A stretch of 64,000 nt of DNA from UBA5109 sp963975155. Its GTDB lineage: Bacteria; Pseudomonadota; Gammaproteobacteria; Pseudomonadales; Pseudohongiellaceae. The stretch spans positions 248,001 through 312,000 of the forward strand of contig CAXBFG010000003.1 of assembly GCA_963975155.1 (NCBI GenBank). The letters run 5' to 3'. Positions 9,889-18,599 of this stretch are shown piece by piece. The stretch's first letter is position 1. Each line of letters opens with the position of its first letter. The notes beneath the pieces were generated by a model. The model made no database searches. It saw nothing but the letters and a program-made list of their open reading frames with translations, and had not been told where the DNA came from. A program made the translations under genes and the position numbers.

Positions 9889-10354
9889 ATGCGGCTTTAG
9901 TGCTGAATTCAGATTTGCTTACACCAATAGTGCATTGGTATTTTAAGCATTTAGTGCCGCACAACTCTTGGCCCAATAATTAGCCGCTTTGAATCAGCTT
10001 TCGGGAGCTGAACGAGCTGGCAGTTTGATATGAACGAACTAAACCAGTTAAAGGATGTTGAATAAAACACTATGTAGGGTGACAGGTAATGATATAAATG
10101 GAGTGTGAAGTATAAAAATTAGGGATTTATAAGTTCAAAGCGAGTATTGCAGCGTATTCAGTCAAGGCTAAACATCTGAAAGACAGGTCGATGACCTTAT
10201 CCGAAAAATATGGCTGCACCAATTCTCAGCTTTTGTCCCGGGAATATTTCCGCTGCAGAGTAGTATTAAGGTTGTAAGGCTTGAAAGAATCTTCATCTTT
10301 CATCCATCAGCAATGAGGGGTCTAATTATTCACAGCCAAAGGATAAAATTAAAA
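9889..10354. other. Intergenic region between two terminators, with a possible transposase scrap
   Basis: Between the two terminators there is no gene of normal length. One short forward reading frame near 10119-10277 resembles the start of an IS3-type transposase and is listed separately. I see no tRNA, repeat array or clear promoter in the remainder. Confidence 0.5.
10119..10277 (+). pseudogene. Possible degenerate IS3-family OrfA remnant
   Basis: A short open frame ending at TAA 10275-10277 reads YKFKASIAAYSVKAKHL and, further on, LSEKYGCTNSQL. This resembles the helix-turn-helix start of IS3-family OrfA proteins (FKAKVALEAL..., then ELA-KYGV-P-QI). There is no credible start codon, no OrfB and no visible terminal inverted repeats. 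It could be chance; the resemblance is by eye only. Confidence 0.3.
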
Positions 10355-10385
10355 CAAAAAAAAGGCAGCCATCTGGCTGCCTTTT
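10355..10385 (-). terminator. Rho-independent terminator after the DUF1592 gene (possibly bidirectional)
   Basis: A 10-bp perfect stem (AAAGGCAGCC/GGCTGCCTTT) with loop ATCT, followed on the reverse strand by a long T run. The forward strand also has a short T run. It lies about 24 bases past the DUF1592 stop codon. Confidence 0.9.
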
Positions 10386-10408
10386 TATTTTACTAGCTGA
10401 TGCCAGAA

Positions 10409-12850
10409 TCAGTTTGAAGCAACGGTTCCTGTTGTTTCATTGATTCTCATCTGGAAGGGCACGCTGTTAACGATTCCAAATATCAGAGATGAGAAGCGAT
10501 AATCCTGTTCAGCTGAACTGCGGACTATCTGCCTTACTGCAGGCATATCAGCATGATCAAGTGGTCGTGCCAGCGCAAACTGGAGTAATTTTTCAGTCAT
10601 GGCGCTAACAAAAATTTCCTGATTGTCCAGTAACCAATCACGCAGATCATTAATACCATTGATTTGAGTTCCATCAAATAGGGTATCTGCTGCGTTGATC
10701 GGGACTGTACCGTCCAGCGTTCGATAGCGACCAACACCATCAAAGTTCTCCATGGCGAAACCAATGGTATCCATCAACTTATGGCAGGAAGAACAAACCG
10801 GATCAGCCCTGTGCATTTCCATCTGCTGACGCAAGGATTGTGGCACACCCTCGGTTGCTGTCAGATTTGTATCGACATTCGGCGGGGGCTCTGGTGGAGG
10901 AGTGGCAATAAGGTTGGTCAGGAACCATTTTCCGCGTGTAACCGGTGAAGTTCTGATAGACAGTGAGGTCAGGGTCAGGACACTGCTGTGACCCAATACG
11001 CCACGTCTGGTTTCATCAGTGACTGCAACTCTGCGCATACGGTCGCCAAGAATTCCTGGCATACCGTAGACTTTAGCCAGACTTTCATTGACGAAGGTGT
11101 AATCCGCATTAATGAGATCTACTACGTTACGGTCTTCATCAATAATGCTCTGAAACAGCATTTGTGTTTCACGAACAGATGACTGGCGCAGGTTATCATC
11201 ATAATCCGGAAATAAAGCCGGATCAGGAACGATACCCTGAATATTTCGTAGTGTTAACCACTGTGATGCAAAGTTGCTAGTCAGGTTTTCGGCTTTAGGA
11301 TCAGCCAACATGCGTTCAACTTGCGCTTCCAGCACATCTGGATTACTCAGTCTGCCTTCGGCTGCAACACCGATCAGTTCTTCATCCGGAATTGAACTCC
11401 ACAGGAAGAAAGACAGTCTTGAAGCCAGATCCAAATCACTGATTTGATAGGCCTGACCTTCAGCTACACCAGCCGGTGTTGCTTCAGCGCGGAACAGGAA
11501 TTCCGGTCCTGAAATAATGCGTCGGATGCCGGTTTCAATACCTTTTTCAAAACCGCCAATATCCCGGCCCATTTCGTAGAAACCCAGCAAATCAGACACT
11601 TCGTTTTCGGTAACAGGGCGTCGATAGGCTTTTCTGGCCAGATTAGAAAGAATTTCATTGGCACAGGCCAGTTGCTCATCTTCAAGCGCACCAGGGTTAC
11701 AAATAAAGATTGTTTCGCGGCTTGCCGTAGTACCTGTTCCGGTAGCTTCGAAAGGACCACGTATTTCGACCTTATCCAGATGTGCAGGTCCTTTTAGTAC
11801 GTCGGTATCAATCGCTGTACGCTCAAACTGCTTCCAGATTTCACCTACTGGGGAATCGGGTTTACGAACAAAATTGACCGCAACACGGTGAGAACCGGCA
11901 GTCATGAAGGTTGTAAACTGAAAACGTTTATCAATCTGTTCGGCCAGTTCAAAACTTGTATTTCCAAGTGGGCTTTCTTCAGTGTCTACATAACCACCGA
12001 AGTCAGCAGAATGAACCAGTTCCCTGTCGATGGTGATCTGCAGGGTGCTTGGGAATTCAATACCACGGGCTTCATCCTGAATAGTTCTGGAGAGAGCTGG
12101 ACTAAATTCATAGGTGCCATCCAATGGGAAGTAATGATCAAAGGCGACTCCACCTACAGTACCGATTGGAGCACCAGGTACATGCTTATTCTGTGATAAA
12201 TCAGCAGCAGCACGATAAACCGCAAAATCCGGCGGCATATCAGTGTTGCCAATAGCCAGACCGGCTACACGGCCTGAAGCCGCTACAAAACCTTCAAGCA
12301 GGGCTGGAGATACCTGTAAAGCAACAGACATATTGTCAAAACCTTCAGCTGAATCATCTGCAATCAATAGCGTGGAAGCATCGATTTCCAGGCCCAGTAC
12401 GTCACGAATGGCGTTTTGGTATTCAGTACGGTTCAAGCGAGGCAGAACTGGAGCACCTGGGTTAGGATTTTCCAGAGCTTCCTGATCCAGTATCGATTCC
12501 AGTGAAGCAATAAAGGTCTGGCGTTGCTCTTCAGAGGGCTGTTGCTCACCAAGTGGCGGCATCTGCCCCGTGGTCAGCTTTTTAATGGCTTTTTCCCAGA
12601 TTTCACCTTCTTCATGAACGAAGTCAGGAGAAACATACTCAAGGGAAAGTCCGCCTGTGTAATCAGTTTCGTTATGGCAATCCACACAATAGTCATAGAT
12701 CATATTCCACTGATCTTCAATTGGCGGGAGATTCTGGACAGCGGCAAGTGTGCCAGCCCCAGTTGCAGCATTTTCGTCAGAATTACCGCAGGCCCCAAGA
12801 CCCAAACTGAGGCCGGTTATGATGATTGCAGATAATATTTGTTTTTTCAT
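10409..12850 (-). CDS. DUF1592-type (DUF1587/1595/1592/1588/1585) c-haem lipoprotein
   Basis: An 813-residue lipoprotein precursor (lipobox LGAC with Cys21). A cytochrome c motif, CVDCH, sits at residues 55-59; NRTEYQNAIRDVLG follows near 140 (DUF1587-like), then the DUF1595/1592 region around 395-580, and a C-terminal part with CSSCH at 686-690 followed by KLMDTIGFAMENFDGVGRYR (DUF1588/1585-like). This is the Planctomycete-type cytochrome domain string also found in OMG-type gammaproteobacteria. It is often paired with a DUF1552 gene, which is absent here; the upstream partner is an ankyrin protein. Probably an exported redox protein of unknown substrate. Confidence 0.85.
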   Translation of the reverse strand: MKKQILSAIIITGLSLGLGACGNSDENAATGAGTLAAVQNLPPIEDQWNMIYDYCVDCHNETDYTGGLSLEYVSPDFVHEEGEIWEKAIKKLTTGQMPPLGEQQPSEEQRQTFIASLESILDQEALENPNPGAPVLPRLNRTEYQNAIRDVLGLEIDASTLLIADDSAEGFDNMSVALQVSPALLEGFVAASGRVAGLAIGNTDMPPDFAVYRAAADLSQNKHVPGAPIGTVGGVAFDHYFPLDGTYEFSPALSRTIQDEARGIEFPSTLQITIDRELVHSADFGGYVDTEESPLGNTSFELAEQIDKRFQFTTFMTAGSHRVAVNFVRKPDSPVGEIWKQFERTAIDTDVLKGPAHLDKVEIRGPFEATGTGTTASRETIFICNPGALEDEQLACANEILSNLARKAYRRPVTENEVSDLLGFYEMGRDIGGFEKGIETGIRRIISGPEFLFRAEATPAGVAEGQAYQISDLDLASRLSFFLWSSIPDEELIGVAAEGRLSNPDVLEAQVERMLADPKAENLTSNFASQWLTLRNIQGIVPDPALFPDYDDNLRQSSVRETQMLFQSIIDEDRNVVDLINADYTFVNESLAKVYGMPGILGDRMRRVAVTDETRRGVLGHSSVLTLTSLSIRTSPVTRGKWFLTNLIATPPPEPPPNVDTNLTATEGVPQSLRQQMEMHRADPVCSSCHKLMDTIGFAMENFDGVGRYRTLDGTVPINAADTLFDGTQINGINDLRDWLLDNQEIFVSAMTEKLLQFALARPLDHADMPAVRQIVRSSAEQDYRFSSLIFGIVNSVPFQMRINETTGTVASN

Positions 12851-12888
12851 GAAAGTGTACCTACTTCTTCGTTTTTGCGTTTCATTCG

Positions 12889-12920
12889 ATACCTGGACGT
12901 CAATACTGACGTCCAGGTAT
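12889..12920. repeat. Strong intercistronic inverted repeat (hairpin)
   Basis: A perfect 12-bp inverted repeat (ACCTGGACGTCA/TGACGTCCAGGT, loop ATAC), extendable by two further A-T pairs, begins 9 bases after the ankyrin gene stop and before the DUF1592 gene. No T run follows on the reverse strand, so it looks less like a terminator than an mRNA-stabilising or processing element, or an operator. Confidence 0.7.
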
Positions 12921-12928
12921 TAATGCCT

Positions 12929-14497
12929 TTAGGCTTCAGTTGTCTCGGCATCTTCTTCTGAAGGAGGAGCAACATATTCTTCAATAGCAATACCGGCAGC
13001 ATTCATGGCTTCAGTCAGTAAGGCCATGGTTTCTTCATAGATTGGAGTTTCACTTGCCATACCACCACCGCCACCCATAGGAGCTTTAGCGCCGACTGCA
13101 GGAACACCACTGGCTACATCAAGAGCAGTTCTGTTGCTGTCGTCTTTCACAGCCAGATCTACACCTTGCTCGATAAGGAAGGCAACAACTTCGTCACTGC
13201 CGTATGAGGCAGCCTGGTGCAGTAAGGTGCCATTAGAAGCTCCGTCGATACCAACCAGGGTATTAACATCGGCACCATTGTCCAGCAACAACTGCACAGT
13301 TGGCATCAGTTCTTCCAGTTTTCGACCTTCATCATCATAAATACCAGCATCCGGACGTCTGCCGCTCATGATGTAAAGGGCTGCAGACAGAGGAGTATTG
13401 CCTTTGCTGACTGAATTCGGATTTGCACCATGCTCCAACAGGATCGCCATCAGGTCATTGTGTAAGCCTTCAGTTGCGTTATACAGCGCAGTGCGGCCAG
13501 AGGTGCCACTGTTGTTATTAAATGATGTGGCTACAACAGGTATGGCAGTTTCCGGATAGGCATCAACATCAACGCCCATTTCAAACATGAGGTCCATCAA
13601 TTCACGTACAGTGGTTTTATTTTCGTAGTTTTTGGCCGATCTTACGAAGATCATTTCCTTGTATTCTACTTCCATGATATCAACCAAAGAGCCATCATTA
13701 AGATCTGCACCACCCTCAATTAAGACTTTTGCGAGGTCCAGGTTGGCATTGGCAGCAGCAACTCTTAAGGGTGAAATCCCCTGCGGATCAGGAATATTTG
13801 GATCGGCACCCAGAGACAGCAAGACCTCAACTGTTTCGATAGCATTTTCACGTGATGCATGATGTAAGGCAGTCAAACCACCATTTGGGAAGTCTCCAGC
13901 TACACCGCCCTGGCGTATTCCGGCAAATACCAATTCAGCAGAACGGGCATTCAGATCCGCACCATTCTCACCCAGAATTCTTACAATCTCGGCATTGTTT
14001 GCTGCTGCTGCCCACATTAAAGGGGTCTGGAACAGGTAAGAGTCACGGGCATCTATTTCTGCACCGGCTTCTATCAATGCTTGTACGCCAGTTACTGAAC
14101 CCGCCTTGGCAGCATTCATCAGGGCTGTATCGCCTTGTAAAGTTCTGGCATTAGGATTGGCGCCTGCATCGAGTAACATCGACACAATCTCACCATTGCC
14201 ATTCATGGAAGCCTGAATAACAGGCGTCATTCCAAAACGGTTCTCTGCATTCGCGTCAGCGCCTGCATTCAGAAGCAGTCTCACTACATCAGCTTCATCG
14301 TAGTAGGTAGCCCAGAACAGCGCACTCATACCATCTGGTTGCAGGGCATTAATGTCTTCCGATGAAATGGAAGCCTGTACACCTTCCCAATCCTGATATT
14401 CAGCCATATCCACCAGAGATGCAAAACCGGACTGGGAAAGTCCAATTAACAACATGGAAGCAGAAAGCTGCGTTCTAATTTTTTTAAAAGTTTTCAT
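12929..14497 (-). CDS. Exported ankyrin-repeat protein
   Basis: A 522-residue protein with an N-terminal signal peptide (SMLLIGLSQSGFA) and about nine ankyrin repeats, recognisable by recurring G-TAL--A and LL--GAD-N blocks from about residue 50 to 470. The repeats are interrupted by two insertions, near residues 185-205 and 270-320. The C-terminal tail carries GGGGG followed by acidic residues. Ankyrin arrays bind proteins; an exported one upstream of a haem lipoprotein gene suggests a partner or assembly role, which is inference. The gap to the DUF1592 gene is 78 bases and contains a hairpin. Confidence 0.85.
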   Translation of the reverse strand: MKTFKKIRTQLSASMLLIGLSQSGFASLVDMAEYQDWEGVQASISSEDINALQPDGMSALFWATYYDEADVVRLLLNAGADANAENRFGMTPVIQASMNGNGEIVSMLLDAGANPNARTLQGDTALMNAAKAGSVTGVQALIEAGAEIDARDSYLFQTPLMWAAAANNAEIVRILGENGADLNARSAELVFAGIRQGGVAGDFPNGGLTALHHASRENAIETVEVLLSLGADPNIPDPQGISPLRVAAANANLDLAKVLIEGGADLNDGSLVDIMEVEYKEMIFVRSAKNYENKTTVRELMDLMFEMGVDVDAYPETAIPVVATSFNNNSGTSGRTALYNATEGLHNDLMAILLEHGANPNSVSKGNTPLSAALYIMSGRRPDAGIYDDEGRKLEELMPTVQLLLDNGADVNTLVGIDGASNGTLLHQAASYGSDEVVAFLIEQGVDLAVKDDSNRTALDVASGVPAVGAKAPMGGGGGMASETPIYEETMALLTEAMNAAGIAIEEYVAPPSEEDAETTEA

Positions 14498-14773
14498 GGT
14501 TTACCCCTTTTGTGCAGTTATTTTTTATCTAGGTGAAATGGCGATGCAGTACTACATTCACAGCTGCGGGCATTTCTCTAACACTCGTTTGAAACTGGTT
14601 TTTTTGTTTAGCTAGTGACCTAGCGATACTACTCTTATCTTCGCCTTATTCCAAAGGCAATCTACTACCACAAATACTATCATTGTAAGCTGTCAATAGT
14701 TAATGGGGAATTGTGCAAAAATTGAGGTAAAACAAGAATATAATTCAGTCTGGTAAGCTGACTTAGTAGGCTT

Positions 14774-15991
14774 TCAGGCTTCCTGGATATGAGGTATTGG
14801 CGTTAGACGGAATACCAATACAAGTGACGACAAACTGAATATCAGAAAGCCTATAATCAAAGGATTTACTGTCCCGTTGTACAGGTAGCCCACGAAAGCC
14901 CCGAGACTCGCCGAAAGCAGCGTCTGCAAGCAGCCGATTACGGAGCTGGCGGCACCTGCAATGTGTCCGAGGGGGTGAATTGCCATTGTATTGAAGTTAC
15001 CAAACAATAAGCCGCAACAGAAAAATGCGATAAAAAGATACATTATCAGCAAAATCAGCGGCGGATGACCTCCAAAGAGCAAGCTGAAGGGCAGAAAGAT
15101 AACGGTTGCACCAACCATTACAGTTAATGAGCTACGGCAAATTCTTTCCATTCCAAAGCGGTATACCCATCTGGAATTGGCATAGGAAGCAATGCCTATA
15201 GCTAAGGCAAGAAAGCCAAATACCAGTGCAAAGGCGTCACCAAGTGCATATTGTTCCTGCAGAATCTGTTGAGCGGAATTCAGATAGCCGACAAAGGCCC
15301 CAAATATGATTCCCGATGCAATAGTGTAGCCTCGGGCTGTCCTATTTTTTACTGTTTCGAGAAAGGCATTGGCAATAGGCTTTATTCTGAACGGGTGTCG
15401 TTTTTCAGGTGCCAGTGTCTCTTCCTGGCCTAATGCCAGCCAGGAAACCCCTGCGACGCCTACGACAAACATCAGGATAAAAATTGCGCGCCAGTTTGCA
15501 AATATCAGGACCAGTTGACCAACCGAAGGTGCCAGTGCTGGGCTTAAAATAAAAATGATCATAATGAACGACATGATTCTTGCCATTGCATTACCTTCAA
15601 ATTTATCCCGAATCATACACATGGTGGCGACACGACAGGATGCGGCTCCCAAACCCTGGAAAAATCGGCCCACTAACATGGTCTCAAAATTTGTTGAAAA
15701 AATAGAAGCCAGGCAACCCAGCAGAAAGATGCCTATCCCTACATAAATAGTCAGTTTTCTGCCATAGGAGTCAGCAAAAGGCCCAAAGAAAATAATGCCA
15801 AGCGCCAAACCTACAAATAGGCTTGAAATAATCAGTTGGACATCGTTTGGATTGGCAACACTGAGATCTTGTCCAATCTGACTCAATGCCGGCAACATCG
15901 CGTCGATAGATAGAGCCACAAATGACATTAACACAGCCATCAATGCGATGAAGGAGAACTTGATAGGCTCTGGAGATGGTAGTTGGTTCAT
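14774..15991 (-). CDS. MFS exporter, Bcr/CflA family
   Basis: A 405-residue protein with about 12 transmembrane helices. The loop motif GPFADSYGRK (about residues 70-80) is the MFS motif A, and the N-terminal LSIDAMLPALSQIGQDL fits the Bcr/CflA drug:proton antiporter group (bicyclomycin, chloramphenicol, sulfonamide exporters and similar). The actual substrate cannot be read from the sequence. It is monocistronic: the ankyrin gene lies about 275 bases downstream and the tRNA about 420 bases upstream. Confidence 0.85.
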   Translation of the reverse strand: MNQLPSPEPIKFSFIALMAVLMSFVALSIDAMLPALSQIGQDLSVANPNDVQLIISSLFVGLALGIIFFGPFADSYGRKLTIYVGIGIFLLGCLASIFSTNFETMLVGRFFQGLGAASCRVATMCMIRDKFEGNAMARIMSFIMIIFILSPALAPSVGQLVLIFANWRAIFILMFVVGVAGVSWLALGQEETLAPEKRHPFRIKPIANAFLETVKNRTARGYTIASGIIFGAFVGYLNSAQQILQEQYALGDAFALVFGFLALAIGIASYANSRWVYRFGMERICRSSLTVMVGATVIFLPFSLLFGGHPPLILLIMYLFIAFFCCGLLFGNFNTMAIHPLGHIAGAASSVIGCLQTLLSASLGAFVGYLYNGTVNPLIIGFLIFSLSSLVLVFRLTPIPHIQEA

Positions 15992-16411
15992 GGATTCACT
16001 ACGCAGGGTCGCTGAGGACAGCCACCTGTTCAGTTAGGTGCCAGCTAGCAGAACGAGAATTAACTTAGTCAATTTTAATAACTGGAACTGGTAAAGCGGG
16101 GAATTATACCTTGAATAAAGGTTTATTGATTCTATAAATAAATATTTTCTTTTATTACGTATAGTAATGATGCTTCACGAACAGAATGCATAACGTTTTC
16201 GTCTGATCTGTCAAAAAGTTTCTTTGCCTGAACCAAGTGCCGGGAGTTCAATATCAAAGTAGTTGCGTAGCCGGTTTAGACTGAAGCTGAATGCTGGATG
16301 AGCCAGGTGTAGCTCTTTAATACTTTGAATTACCAGGGAGTATCTTGTCTACAGTAATTAGAAGTGATCCTGACCATTCTTGAAGTTATGTAGTCAGTTT
16401 TAATTCAGAAT
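15992..16411. other. Intergenic region between the MFS gene and the Ile tRNA
   Basis: About 420 bases, AT-rich near 16100-16160, presumably holding the MFS promoter (reverse strand). The only coding-like stretch is a 45-codon reverse frame at 16211-16348, listed separately. No terminator hairpin or repeat was recognised. Confidence 0.5.
16211..16348 (-). pseudogene. Possible gene remnant (45-codon open frame without start)
   Basis: The reverse strand reads SIKELHLAHPAFSFSLNRLR and then NYFDIELPALGSGKETF before a TGA at 16211-16213; an in-frame TAG closes the frame upstream. The residue mix looks protein-like, but there is no ATG, GTG or ribosome site, and I do not recognise the family. It may be the C-terminal scrap of a lost gene, or chance. 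Confidence 0.2.
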
Positions 16412-16488
16412 TGGTGGGCCCAGAAGGACTTGAACCTTCGACCAATCGATTATGAGTCGACTGCTCTGACCAACTGAGCTATGGGCCC
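16412..16488 (-). tRNA. ileX: tRNA-Ile(CAU), lysidine-modified type (ileX-like)
   Basis: The 77-nt reverse-strand sequence folds as a cloverleaf: acceptor GGGCCCA/TGGGCCC, D-stem GCTC/GAGC, anticodon stem GTCGA/TCGAT with loop CTCATAA (anticodon CAT), T-stem GAAGG/CCTTC, discriminator A and encoded CCA. The anticodon arm and variable loop match E. coli Ile2 tRNA (ileX) much better than elongator tRNA-Met, so C34 should be modified by TilS to read AUA. In E. coli, ileX is also close to rpoD, which supports the call. Confidence 0.88.
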
Positions 16489-16544
16489 GTATGCTTGTGT
16501 TTAGCGCTCTTTTAGCAGAAAAATTTCCAGCAGGAAAATTTCCG

Positions 16545-16575
16545 CAAAAGAAAGGGGCGCATTATAGTGCGCCCC
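16545..16575 (-). terminator. Terminator of the rpsU-yqeY-dnaG-rpoD operon
   Basis: An 8-bp GC-rich stem (GGGGCGCA/TGCGCCCC) with a 6-nt loop, followed on the reverse strand by CTTTCTTTTG. It begins about 22 bases past the rpoD stop codon and before the tRNA gene. Confidence 0.85.
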
Positions 16576-16596
16576 ATGTGTTCATGCCAGTCTTGA

Positions 16597-18456
16597 CTAG
16601 TTGTCGTCCAGGAAACTGCGCAAGTGATCCGACCGTGTGGGGTGTCTTAATTTGCGCAGGGCTTTGGCCTCAATCTGGCGAATACGTTCACGGGTCACAT
16701 CAAACTGCTTACCGACCTCTTCCAAAGTGTGATCAGTATTCATATCGATACCGAAACGCATACGTAAAACTTTGGCTTCTCTGGCCGTCAGGCTGCCTAG
16801 TACATCCTTGGTAGCTTCTCTGAGCCCTTCATCAAGAGAAGAATCTACCGGCGAATCGATATTGGCATCTTCGATAAAATCGCCAAGATGTGAATCTTCA
16901 TCATCACCAATCGGCGTTTCCATGGAAATCGGTTCTTTTGCAATTTTCAGAACTTTACGAATTTTATCTTCAGATAAATCCATACGCTCACCCAGTTCTT
17001 CCGGTGTTGGCTCGCGACCTTTTTCATGCAGCATCTGTCGGGAAATTCGGTTGAGTTTGTTAATGGTCTCAATCATGTGGACCGGTATTCGAATGGTTCT
17101 GGCCTGATCTGCAATTGAACGGGTAATTGCCTGACGAATCCACCAGGTGGCATAAGTTGAAAATTTATAGCCACGACGATATTCAAATTTGTCTACAGCT
17201 TTCATCAGGCCAATATTGCCTTCCTGGATGAGGTCAAGAAATTGCAGGCCACGGTTAGTGTATTTTTTGGCAATGGATATCACCAGTCGAAGGTTGGCCT
17301 CAACCATATCCTTTTTGGCGCGTCTTGATTTAGCCTCACCGATAGACATCTGGCGATTGATATCTTTAATCTCAGCAATGCTCAGACCAGTTTCTTTTTC
17401 AACCATTGATAATTTACGCTGCGCACGGACCACTTCAACCTTAACTTTAGCCAGAGATTCGGAATATGGCTTGCCTTTTAGATAGGGTTCTATCCATTTC
17501 ATATTCACTTCGTTACCAGGGAATTCACGGATAAACACTGAGCGTGGCATTTTACCGGTGCGTACAACCAGTTTCTGAATGTTTCTTTCATGGCGCATTA
17601 TTCGATTTAGAATACCGCGAATATGCTCAAGCAAGGGATCGAACTGCCTGGGTACCAGTTTGAAGTATTTAAATACTTCGCCCAGAGAATTTAAGGCTGC
17701 AATGCCTTTTTCATGTTGTCGCCCATATTTTTTCAAGGCACGCTGGCTGGAGGCAAAAGCTTTTTTCAGTTCGGCAAATCGAATCTTGGCTTCTTCAGGA
17801 TCTGGTCCCGTGCTGGCATCATCATCGTCATCATCGGTAGTTGTGGTGCTGTCGTCATCATCATCATCAACATCTTCTGCATCTGTATCAGTGCTGGGGC
17901 TATCAGCATCAACAACAGGTGGAGCGATAATTTCATCATCTGTTGTATCCAGATAGCCGGTTAGAAGATCGCTAAGTTTACGTTCTTCTTTTTCATACTG
18001 TGCATATTCTTCAAGTATGTATTCAACTGTCCCCGGGAAGAATGCCATGGCAGCCATCAACTCCCGTATACCTTCTTCGATACGTTTGGCGATAACAATT
18101 TCGCCTTCACGGGTCAGGAGTTCTACGGTGCCCATTTCACGCATGTACATGCGGACGGGGTCGGTGGTTCGGCCTGCTTCATTTTCTACCGCAGCTAGAG
18201 CAGCCGCGGCTTCCGCAGCAGCGAGTTCGTCGGTTGACTCATTTTCAATCATGAGTAATTCGTCTGCATCAGGGGCGGTTTCATAGACCTTGATACCCAT
18301 GTCGTCAATCATTTGAATGATGTCTTCGACCTGATCGGGGTCTGAAATAGATTCAGGCAGATGGTCATTCACCTGGGCATAGGTCAGGTAATTTTGTTCT
18401 TTCCCTTTTGCAATCAATGCCTTAAGGCTGGATTGTTGAGTTCCGATGTCGCTCAT
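16597..18456 (-). CDS. rpoD: RNA polymerase primary sigma factor RpoD (sigma 70)
   Basis: 619 residues, typical of gammaproteobacterial RpoD. N-terminal region 1.1 is followed by DPVRMYMREMG (region 1.2), an acidic non-conserved region with runs of Asp and Thr (about residues 185-215), region 2 (RLVISIAKKYTNRGLQFLDL, YKFSTYATWWIRQAITR), region 3 (GREPTPEELGERM) and region 4 with the -35-binding helix-turn-helix (TLEEVGKQFDVTRERIRQIE) and the C-terminal HPTRSDHLRSFLDDN. It directs housekeeping transcription. It is the last gene of the macromolecular synthesis operon, 143 bases after dnaG, with a possible own promoter in that gap. Confidence 0.98.
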   Translation of the reverse strand: MSDIGTQQSSLKALIAKGKEQNYLTYAQVNDHLPESISDPDQVEDIIQMIDDMGIKVYETAPDADELLMIENESTDELAAAEAAAALAAVENEAGRTTDPVRMYMREMGTVELLTREGEIVIAKRIEEGIRELMAAMAFFPGTVEYILEEYAQYEKEERKLSDLLTGYLDTTDDEIIAPPVVDADSPSTDTDAEDVDDDDDDSTTTTDDDDDDASTGPDPEEAKIRFAELKKAFASSQRALKKYGRQHEKGIAALNSLGEVFKYFKLVPRQFDPLLEHIRGILNRIMRHERNIQKLVVRTGKMPRSVFIREFPGNEVNMKWIEPYLKGKPYSESLAKVKVEVVRAQRKLSMVEKETGLSIAEIKDINRQMSIGEAKSRRAKKDMVEANLRLVISIAKKYTNRGLQFLDLIQEGNIGLMKAVDKFEYRRGYKFSTYATWWIRQAITRSIADQARTIRIPVHMIETINKLNRISRQMLHEKGREPTPEELGERMDLSEDKIRKVLKIAKEPISMETPIGDDEDSHLGDFIEDANIDSPVDSSLDEGLREATKDVLGSLTAREAKVLRMRFGIDMNTDHTLEEVGKQFDVTRERIRQIEAKALRKLRHPTRSDHLRSFLDDN

Positions 18457-18514
18457 ATGAAGTGATAACCTGTGAAAAGGAATTGGGCTTTCATTGATAA
18501 GAATCTAACCGACT

Positions 18515-18520
18515 ATTATA
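18515..18520 (-). promoter_or_regulatory. Possible internal promoter -10 box for rpoD
   Basis: The dnaG-rpoD gap contains a perfect reverse-strand TATAAT (context CGCTATAATAG) about 60 bases before the rpoD ATG. The matching -35 is poor (TAGTAT at 17-bp spacing), so an activated or alternative-sigma promoter is possible. Internal rpoD promoters are known in E. coli. Confidence 0.4.
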
Positions 18521-18599
18521 GCGAAGCCACTAAATTGATACTAGCAATTACTGCATATAGATAGGGCCTGTGCACCAAAATTCAAGTAGATGACATAGT

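Noticed and set aside
16412..16488. Elongator tRNA-Met
   Set aside because: The anticodon CAT alone would allow it, but the anticodon arm and flanks match Ile2 (lysidine-type) tRNA, and the rpoD neighbourhood fits ileX.
17815..17880. Frameshift or misassembly in rpoD caused by repetitive GAT/GAC triplets
   Set aside because: The frame is open throughout and total length is normal for RpoD; acidic runs occur in this region in relatives.
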